Assembly (NCBI RefSeq): GCF_007828955.1
Contig: NZ_VIVR01000001.1
Span: 2,232,001-2,296,000, forward strand
Length of the DNA: 64,000 nucleotides
From: Kitasatospora atroaurantiaca
Lineage (GTDB): Bacteria; Actinomycetota; Actinomycetes; Streptomycetales; Streptomycetaceae
Direction of reading: 5' to 3'
Numbering within the stretch: position 1 is the stretch's first letter; each line of letters opens with the position of its first letter. The notes under the pieces are model-generated. The model made no database searches and had not been told where the DNA came from. It saw only the letters and a list, made by a program, of their open reading frames with translations. Position numbers and translations under genes: made by a program. Positions 58,657-64,000 of this stretch are shown here, one piece after another.

Positions 58657-60558
58657 TCAGAGCCCGGCGGCGCCGCGGCTGCGCAGCTGCTGCGCGTACT
58701 GCTGGAGCGCCCAGAGTTCGCCCTGGACGGCGCTCAACTCCTCGGCGGTGGCCCGGTTGCCGAGCCGCTGGAGCTGGGCGCGGACCTCGGCGATGCGGCG
58801 GTCCACGGCCTGCATCCGGAGCTTGACCAGGAACTCGCCCGCGTAGATGGCGTCGGCCGCACGGCGGGTGCGGATCGGCTCCACGGTCAACTCGGTGACC
58901 AGGTTGCGCACCTGGTCGTCCGGGCAGACCTCGCGGACGGCTGCGGTGAAGTCGGGCAGGGTGGCCCCGTACGCGGCGCCGCCGGCCTTGCGGACGGCCT
59001 GGCGGACGGCGGTGTACGGCGGGGTGGGGAACTCCTCGTCGCCGTAGTTGTCGAAGGCCGGGCTGACCAGCTCGGGGTGCTGGAGGGACAGCTTGAGCAG
59101 CTCGCGCTCCACGAACTGGGCCGGGTCCTTCGGGTTCAACCGGTAGGCGGGGCGCTGTGGTTGGACCGGCTGAGGGGCGTCCTGGCGGCGGAGCTGCTGG
59201 CGGGGCTGCTGCTGGTTCTCGCGCTGCCAGCGGGCCAGCTGGGAGATCCGGCGGACCACGAACTGCTCGTCCAGGATGCCGAGCAGGCCGGCGAGTTGGA
59301 CGGCGTACTCGTGCTGGATCGAGCGGTCCTTGATCTTCACGATGATCTGGGACGCCTCTTCGAGCGCGGCCGCGCGCCCCTCGGCGGTGTCCACCCGGTG
59401 CCGGGCGACGGCCGAGCGGAGGGCGAACTCGAAGAGCGGGACGGGGTGTTCGATGAGCTCACGGACGGCTTCGTCGCCCTTGGCGAGGCGCAGCTCGCAC
59501 GGGTCCATGCCGCCCGGGGTGATGGCGATGGAGGTACGGGCGGCGAACTTCTGGTCGTCCTCGAAGGCGCGCAGGGCGGCCTTCTGGCCGGCGGCGTCGC
59601 CGTCGAAGGTGAAGACGGTCTCGCCGCGGTACTGGGAGGTGTCCATCAGCAGCCGACGGATGATCTTGATGTGATCCTCGGCGAAGGCGGTGCCGCAGGT
59701 GGCCACCGCCGTTGTCACGCCAGCGAGATGACAGGCCATCACATCCGTGTAGCCCTCGACCACCACGGCCCGGCCGGTCTTGGCGATGTCCTTCTTGGCG
59801 AGGTCGATGCCGTAGAGGACGTTGGACTTCTTGTAGATCGGCGTCTCGGGGGTGTTGAGATACTTCGGCCCGTTGTCGTCCTCGCGCAGGCGGCGGGCGC
59901 CGAAGCCGATCACCTCGCCGGTGGTGTCACGGATCGGCCAGACCAGGCGGCCACGGAAGCGGTCGATCAGGCCGCCGCGCTGGCCCTGCGAGGCCAGGCC
60001 GCCGAGCAGGATCTCCTTGTCGGTGAAGCCCTTGCCGCGCAGGTAGCGGACCAGGTGCTCCCAGCCGGCCGGGGCGTAGCCGACACCGAAGTGCTTGGCG
60101 GCGTCGGCGTCGAAGCCTCGCTCGGCGAGGAAGCGGCGGCCGATCTCGGCCTCCGCGGAGTCCAGCTGCTCCTGGAACCAGGCGGCCGCGACCTTGTGGG
60201 CCTCGACCAGGCGGGTGCGCTCGCCCTGCTGGTGGCGGGGCGAGTAGCCGCCCTCCTCGTAGCGGAGGGTGATGTTCGCCTGGCCGGCCATCCGCTCGAC
60301 GGCCTCGGCGAAGGAGAAGTGCTCGATCTTCATCAGGAAGGAGATCGTGTCGCCGCTCTCGCCGCAGCCGAAGCAGTGGAAGACGCCCTTGCCCGGGTGG
60401 ACGTAGAAGGAGGCCGACTTCTCGTCGTGGAACGGACAGACGCCCTTGAGCTGGCTGCCGCCGCCGTTGGTCAGCTGGACGTAGTCGCCGACGACCGCGT
60501 CGATGGGCAGTGCGTTGCGCACCGCCTGTACATCCTCGTCCCTGATCCGCCCAGCCAC
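58657..60558 (-). CDS. dnaG: DNA primase
   Basis: 633 aa, normal length. The N-terminal zinc finger is CPFH at residues 41-44 with CFGC at 62-65. The Toprim catalytic core shows VVVEGYTDVMACHL (about 264) and FTFDGDAAGQKA (about 316, DxD). The C-terminal helicase-binding domain follows a Gln/Arg/Pro linker (about 430-470). It makes RNA primers for replication. The neighbours sigma factor and dgt, all on the minus strand, match the conserved streptomycete order. Confidence 0.93.
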   Translation of the reverse strand: MAGRIRDEDVQAVRNALPIDAVVGDYVQLTNGGGSQLKGVCPFHDEKSASFYVHPGKGVFHCFGCGESGDTISFLMKIEHFSFAEAVERMAGQANITLRYEEGGYSPRHQQGERTRLVEAHKVAAAWFQEQLDSAEAEIGRRFLAERGFDADAAKHFGVGYAPAGWEHLVRYLRGKGFTDKEILLGGLASQGQRGGLIDRFRGRLVWPIRDTTGEVIGFGARRLREDDNGPKYLNTPETPIYKKSNVLYGIDLAKKDIAKTGRAVVVEGYTDVMACHLAGVTTAVATCGTAFAEDHIKIIRRLLMDTSQYRGETVFTFDGDAAGQKAALRAFEDDQKFAARTSIAITPGGMDPCELRLAKGDEAVRELIEHPVPLFEFALRSAVARHRVDTAEGRAAALEEASQIIVKIKDRSIQHEYAVQLAGLLGILDEQFVVRRISQLARWQRENQQQPRQQLRRQDAPQPVQPQRPAYRLNPKDPAQFVERELLKLSLQHPELVSPAFDNYGDEEFPTPPYTAVRQAVRKAGGAAYGATLPDFTAAVREVCPDDQVRNLVTELTVEPIRTRRAADAIYAGEFLVKLRMQAVDRRIAEVRAQLQRLGNRATAEELSAVQGELWALQQYAQQLRSRGAAGL

Positions 60559-60623
60559 CCCGGAAGTCTACGGCCTTACCACGGTGATCCAGGATGACCG
60601 GCGACCCGGCTCGCGCGCGGTGC

Positions 60624-61922
60624 TCACGTCCAGGCCTGCCCGACCATCCGGGAGTGCAGCGCGAGTGCCGAGGCGTCGGTCAGCGTGGCGATCTGGTCGA
60701 TCACCGCCCGGAGCGCCGCCCGGTCGTCCTCCGCCTCCTCGTACAGCGCCCGGAAGACGGGGTCGAGGCCCTCGGGCGCGCGCTGGCCCAGGACGTACGC
60801 CAGCTCGGCGATCACGATGCGCTGGCGGGCGCGCAGCTGCGCCTGCTCGTCGCGCTGCATCACGTACCGGACGGCGACGGCCTTGAGCACGGCGCACTCC
60901 ACCCGGACGCCGGGCGGCACGACCAGCTCGGCGGCGTACCTGGTGAGCGGGCCGGGGCCGTAGCGCGCCCTGGTGGCCTGCTCGGCGGCCAGGCAGAAGC
61001 GGCCGATCAGCTGGCTGGTGAGGTCCTTGAGGCCGGCCCGGGCCCTGGCCGAGCCGTCGTACGACTTCGGCCACCATTCCTGGGCCTGGAGACGGTCGAG
61101 GGCCTCGCCGAACTCCTCCGCGGCGGCCTCCGGCGCGTACCGCTCGGCGATCTTGAACAGCTCGGCACGCTCCTCGACGGAGCGCAGGGCCGACGGGTCG
61201 ATGTGGCCGGCCTGCAGGCCGTCCTCGACGTCGTGGGTGGAGTAGGCGACGTCGTCGGACCAGTCCATGACCGTGGCCTCGAAGCACTTGCGGTCGGCGG
61301 GCGCGCCGGTGCGCAGCCAGCGGAAGACCGGCAGGTCGTCGGCGTAGACGCCGTACTTGGTGGAGGTGGGGTTGGTGGGGTGGCCGCCGCGCGGCCAGGG
61401 GTACTTGGTGGCGGCGTCGAGCGCGGCCCGGCTCAGGTTGAGCCCGACGCTGCGGCCCGGCCAGGGGGCCAGCCGTGCAGGGGCCTCGTCCAGCGGGGCG
61501 AAGCGCTTGGGCTCCAGGCGGGTGAGGATGCGCAGTGACTGGGCGTTGCCCTCGAAGCCGCCGCAGGCCTCGGCGGCCTGGTCGAGCGCCTCCTCGCCGG
61601 TGTGGCCGAAGGGCGGGTGTCCTATGTCGTGGGCCAGGCAGCCGGTCTCCACCAGGTCCGGGTCGCAGCCGAGTGCCGCGCCGAGCTCGCGGCCGACCTG
61701 GGCGCACTCCAGCGAGTGCGTCAGCCTGGTCCGCGGGAAGTCGCTGCGCATCGGGGCGACCACCTGGGTGGTGCCCGCCAGCCGGCGCAGCGCGGCGGAG
61801 TGCAGAACACGGGCGCGGTCACGCTGGAAGGCCGTACGGCCCGGACGCTTGTCCGGTTCGGGCACCCAGCGGGCCTCGGCGGAGGGGTCGTACGGAGTGG
61901 TGCGGTGCGCGGTGTCGTCCAT
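60624..61922 (-). CDS. dgt: Deoxyguanosinetriphosphate triphosphohydrolase-like protein
   Basis: 432 aa HD-domain dNTPase. The motif is [15 protein letters not shown] (His69), [15 protein letters not shown] (His98-Asp99), and [17 protein letters not shown] with the final Asp. It cleaves dNTPs to deoxynucleosides and tripolyphosphate, controlling nucleotide pools. It stands 65 bases upstream of dnaG, same strand, as is usual in actinobacteria. Confidence 0.9.
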   Translation of the reverse strand: MDDTAHRTTPYDPSAEARWVPEPDKRPGRTAFQRDRARVLHSAALRRLAGTTQVVAPMRSDFPRTRLTHSLECAQVGRELGAALGCDPDLVETGCLAHDIGHPPFGHTGEEALDQAAEACGGFEGNAQSLRILTRLEPKRFAPLDEAPARLAPWPGRSVGLNLSRAALDAATKYPWPRGGHPTNPTSTKYGVYADDLPVFRWLRTGAPADRKCFEATVMDWSDDVAYSTHDVEDGLQAGHIDPSALRSVEERAELFKIAERYAPEAAAEEFGEALDRLQAQEWWPKSYDGSARARAGLKDLTSQLIGRFCLAAEQATRARYGPGPLTRYAAELVVPPGVRVECAVLKAVAVRYVMQRDEQAQLRARQRIVIAELAYVLGQRAPEGLDPVFRALYEEAEDDRAALRAVIDQIATLTDASALALHSRMVGQAWT

Positions 61923-61996
61923 ATACCCGTCACCGTACGCCCGGTGACTGACGTTCCACCGGCGCGCCGCGCAATCGGAGCTCCGTCCGGGAAAGT

Positions 61997-62042
61997 TGCA
62001 GAGGAATCTCTGCAGAGACCTCTATGCAGAGAGTCCTCTGCA
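61997..62042. promoter_or_regulatory. Two identical palindromic operators before the winged-helix gene
   Basis: TGCAGAG-4 nt-CTCTGCA occurs at 61997-62014 and again at 62025-62042, 28 bases centre to centre, plus an extra half site between them. They end 15 bases before the ATG at 62058; a -10-like TAGGGT lies at 62046-62051. Best candidate is the binding site of the downstream regulator itself. Confidence 0.75.
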
Positions 62043-62057
62043 CTCTAGGGTGAAGCC

Positions 62058-62654
62058 ATGAACGAACCCGAAGCCCAGCGCCGGATCGACGCCGGCAGCC
62101 TGCGGGGGCTGGCCCACCCGCTGCGCATGCGCATCCTGGAGGCGCTCAACGGCGGCGGCCCGGCCACCTCGGCCCGGCTCTCCGAGCGCCTCGGCGAGAG
62201 CACCGGCACCATCAGCTGGCACCTGCGCCACCTCGCCGAGCACGGCTTCATCGAGGAGGAGGTGGGCCGCGGCACCAAGCGGGAGCGCTGGTGGCGAGTG
62301 GTCCGCCGGAAGAACGTGCTCCACACCACGGACTTCGCCGAGGACGCGGAGTCGCGCGGGGCGCTCTCGGTCTATCTGCAGGAGATGCTCCAGCTCCAGT
62401 TCCAGCGGGTCTCCGACTCGCTGGCCGCCGAGTGGGAGGGCGAGTGGCGAGGCGCCGGCACGATCTCCGACTGGAACAACCTGCGCCTGACGCCCGCTCA
62501 GCTGCGCGCGCTCAACGACGAGCTGATGGCCGTCGTCACCCGCCACACCCCGGACCCGGACGCCGAGCCCGACCCGGACGCCCGGCCCGTCATCGTCCAG
62601 ATCCACGCCCTGCCCCGAGCGGGCGCCACTCCGGAAGGAACCGAGACAGCATGA
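62058..62654 (+). CDS. ArsR-type winged-helix transcriptional regulator
   Basis: 198 aa. Residues about 10-80 form the winged helix (LRGLAHPLRMRILEALNG, ARLSERLGESTGTISWHLRHLAEHGFIEEE) of the ArsR/HTH_20 group. The C-terminal part (ALSVYLQEMLQLQFQRVSDSL) likely senses a ligand or dimerises. It has no Cys metal site, so it probably senses a small molecule. Twin palindromes lie upstream, and its stop overlaps the MFS transporter start (ATGA). The pair looks like a drug-responsive efflux operon. Confidence 0.85.
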   Translation: MNEPEAQRRIDAGSLRGLAHPLRMRILEALNGGGPATSARLSERLGESTGTISWHLRHLAEHGFIEEEVGRGTKRERWWRVVRRKNVLHTTDFAEDAESRGALSVYLQEMLQLQFQRVSDSLAAEWEGEWRGAGTISDWNNLRLTPAQLRALNDELMAVVTRHTPDPDAEPDPDARPVIVQIHALPRAGATPEGTETA

Positions 62655-63964
62655 GCGACGCACTCACCCACGGCCTGCTCCGCCGCCACCGCGACTTCCG
62701 TCTGCTGTGGCTCGGCGAGACCGCCAACAAGTTCGGCTCCGCCGTCACGGGCCTGGCCATGCCGCTGATCGCCGTCGCCACGCTGCACGCCTCCACCTTC
62801 CAGGTGAGTCTGCTCAGCGCCGCCGGCTGGCTGCCCTGGCTGATCATCGGCCTGCCGGTCGGGGTCTGGGTGGACCGGATGAGATCCCGGCCGATCATGC
62901 TCGCCGCCACGGCCGCCTCGCTCTTAACCCTCGCCGGCGTTCCGATCGCCGCCCACGCCGGCCTCCTGACGATGACCCAGCTGATCGTCGTCGCGCTGGC
63001 CACCGGAGCCGCCGGGGTCTTCTTCCAGACCGCGTACACCGCCTATCTGCCCACCCTGCTGGAGCCCGCCGACCGCGCCGAGGGCAACGCCAAGCTGCAC
63101 GGCAGCGCCTCCGCCGCCGGGATCGTCGGGCTGGGCTCGGGCGGCCTGATCGCCCAGCTGGCCGGACCGGTGAACGGGCTGCTCGCGAACACCTGCACCT
63201 TCCTGCTCTCGCTCTGGTGCACCGGGCGGATCCGGCACCGCGAGCCGGTCCGCGAGCGGGGCGACGGGCCGCGTCGGTCGCTGCGCAAGGAGGTCGGCGA
63301 GGGCCTGCGGCTGGTGGCCGGCGATGTGTGGTTCCGTACGTTCACCCTGTTCGGCGCCTCCGCCAACCTGGCGCTGACGGGATACCAGTCGATCCTGGTG
63401 GTCTTCCTGATCCGCGAGGTCGGGCTGGAGTCGGGGGCGGTGGGCGTCCTGGTGGCCGTCGCCTCGACCGGCGGCATCGTCGGCGCGATGCTGGCCCGAC
63501 GGGTGGCCGCCCGGATGGGGACGGCACGGGCCATGCTCTTCTTCGAGTTCGTGCTGCCGCTGCTCACCCTGCTCATCCCGCTCACCACCGACGGCGCGGG
63601 GCTGCTGCTCTACGTGCTCGGCGGGTTCGGGGTCTCGGCCGGGGTGGTGGCCGGAAATATCATCAAGTCGACCTTCCAGCAGCGCTACTGCCCGCCCGAC
63701 CTGCTCGGCCGGCTCTCCGCCAGCAGCGCGGTGCTCAACTTCGGCAGCATCCCGGTGGGCGCGCTGCTCGGCGGCCTGCTCGGCACCGAGCTCGGCCTCC
63801 GCCCGGCGATGTGGCTGATGACGGCCGCGGTTCCGCTGGCCGCCCTGATCCTGTGGTTCTCCCCGGTCCGGCGCTGCCGGGACCTCCCGGACGAGCAGAT
63901 GCCGACGAGCGGACCGGCGGACGGCCCGGAGCCGGTCAGGCGGCCCGTGGCACAAGCCTGCTGA
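62651..63964 (+). CDS. MFS efflux transporter
   Basis: 437 aa with about twelve hydrophobic segments. The start LLRRHRDFRLLWLGETANKFGS and the loop GVWVDRMRSRP (motif A, residues 71-81) mark an MFS exporter of the MFS_3 enterobactin/macrolide-export type. The C-terminus is soluble. It shares an ATGA overlap with the regulator and should be under its control. Substrate unknown. Confidence 0.85.
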   Translation: MSDALTHGLLRRHRDFRLLWLGETANKFGSAVTGLAMPLIAVATLHASTFQVSLLSAAGWLPWLIIGLPVGVWVDRMRSRPIMLAATAASLLTLAGVPIAAHAGLLTMTQLIVVALATGAAGVFFQTAYTAYLPTLLEPADRAEGNAKLHGSASAAGIVGLGSGGLIAQLAGPVNGLLANTCTFLLSLWCTGRIRHREPVRERGDGPRRSLRKEVGEGLRLVAGDVWFRTFTLFGASANLALTGYQSILVVFLIREVGLESGAVGVLVAVASTGGIVGAMLARRVAARMGTARAMLFFEFVLPLLTLLIPLTTDGAGLLLYVLGGFGVSAGVVAGNIIKSTFQQRYCPPDLLGRLSASSAVLNFGSIPVGALLGGLLGTELGLRPAMWLMTAAVPLAALILWFSPVRRCRDLPDEQMPTSGPADGPEPVRRPVAQAC

Positions 63965-64000
63965 CCGACGCGGTGTAGCGGTCGAGGACCAGCCGGACCA
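63936..64000 (-). CDS. Possible 3' end of a convergent gene (partial)
   Basis: On the minus strand the frame VRLVLDRYTASVSRLVPRAA ends with a TGA at 63936-63938 and is open to the window edge. It would overlap the MFS gene's end by 29 bases. Only 20 codons are visible, so it is a guess. Confidence 0.3.
   Translation of the reverse strand, partial: VRLVLDRYTASVSRLVPRAA

Overview
The window is high-GC DNA with dense overlapping starts and stops, frequent GTG/TTG starts and a dnaG–dgt–HrdA-type sigma factor block. It looks like a chromosome segment of a Streptomyces/Kitasatospora-type actinomycete. All names rest on reading the sequence and recognising families; no database search was possible.

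Layout. (1) 1-1852: end of a LanC-like cyclase and a PCMT-type methyltransferase, the tail of a class I (probably FxLD-type) lanthipeptide cluster, closed by a 24-bp perfect stem-loop. (2) 2230-3072: a VOC protein and a frameshifted gene remnant. (3) 3166-10772: a plasmid/integrative-element-like module. It has a winged-helix replication-initiator-like gene containing iteron-like palindromes, small HTH and hypothetical genes, a 40-bp palindrome with mirror-image promoter hexamers, and a Spd-like run of membrane proteins. No integrase or FtsK-type transfer gene is visible. (4) 10808-13867: an HNH-like protein, then a Ro ribonucleoprotein locus with three tandem Y-RNA-like genes and a TROVE/Ro60 gene. 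Two of the RNAs carry a circularly permuted tRNA-like module. (5) About 14.6-47.6 kb: a long-tailed (siphovirus-type) prophage with virion proteins, terminase, portal, MuF, scaffold, capsid, connectors, tail tube, frameshifted tail chaperones, tape measure and tail tip/fibre. A minus-strand cassette of glycosyltransferases, an epimerase and a methyltransferase follows, then a lysis region with a papain-like protease, a DUF1906 protein, an amidase and holin-like genes. No integrase or repressor was recognised. (6) 47.8-56.8 kb: an accessory patch with a Nudix protein, an IS982 transposase remnant, a deoxyribosyltransferase-like gene, an HTH-TPR regulator with three small genes, XRE and LuxR-type regulators, a secreted Thr-Pro-rich peptide, and duplicated and broken genes. 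(7) 56.86 kb to the end: core genome, starting inside a glutamate decarboxylase gene that lacks its 5' part, then the sigma factor, dnaG, dgt, a winged-helix regulator with twin operators, and an MFS exporter.

Working together. The prophage genes form one late transcription unit for heads, tails and lysis, with the glycosylation cassette opposing it. The Ro protein and its Y RNAs form a compact RNP operon whose last RNA terminator overlaps the Ro ribosome-binding site. The truncated gad gene most likely marks the right edge of the accessory DNA.
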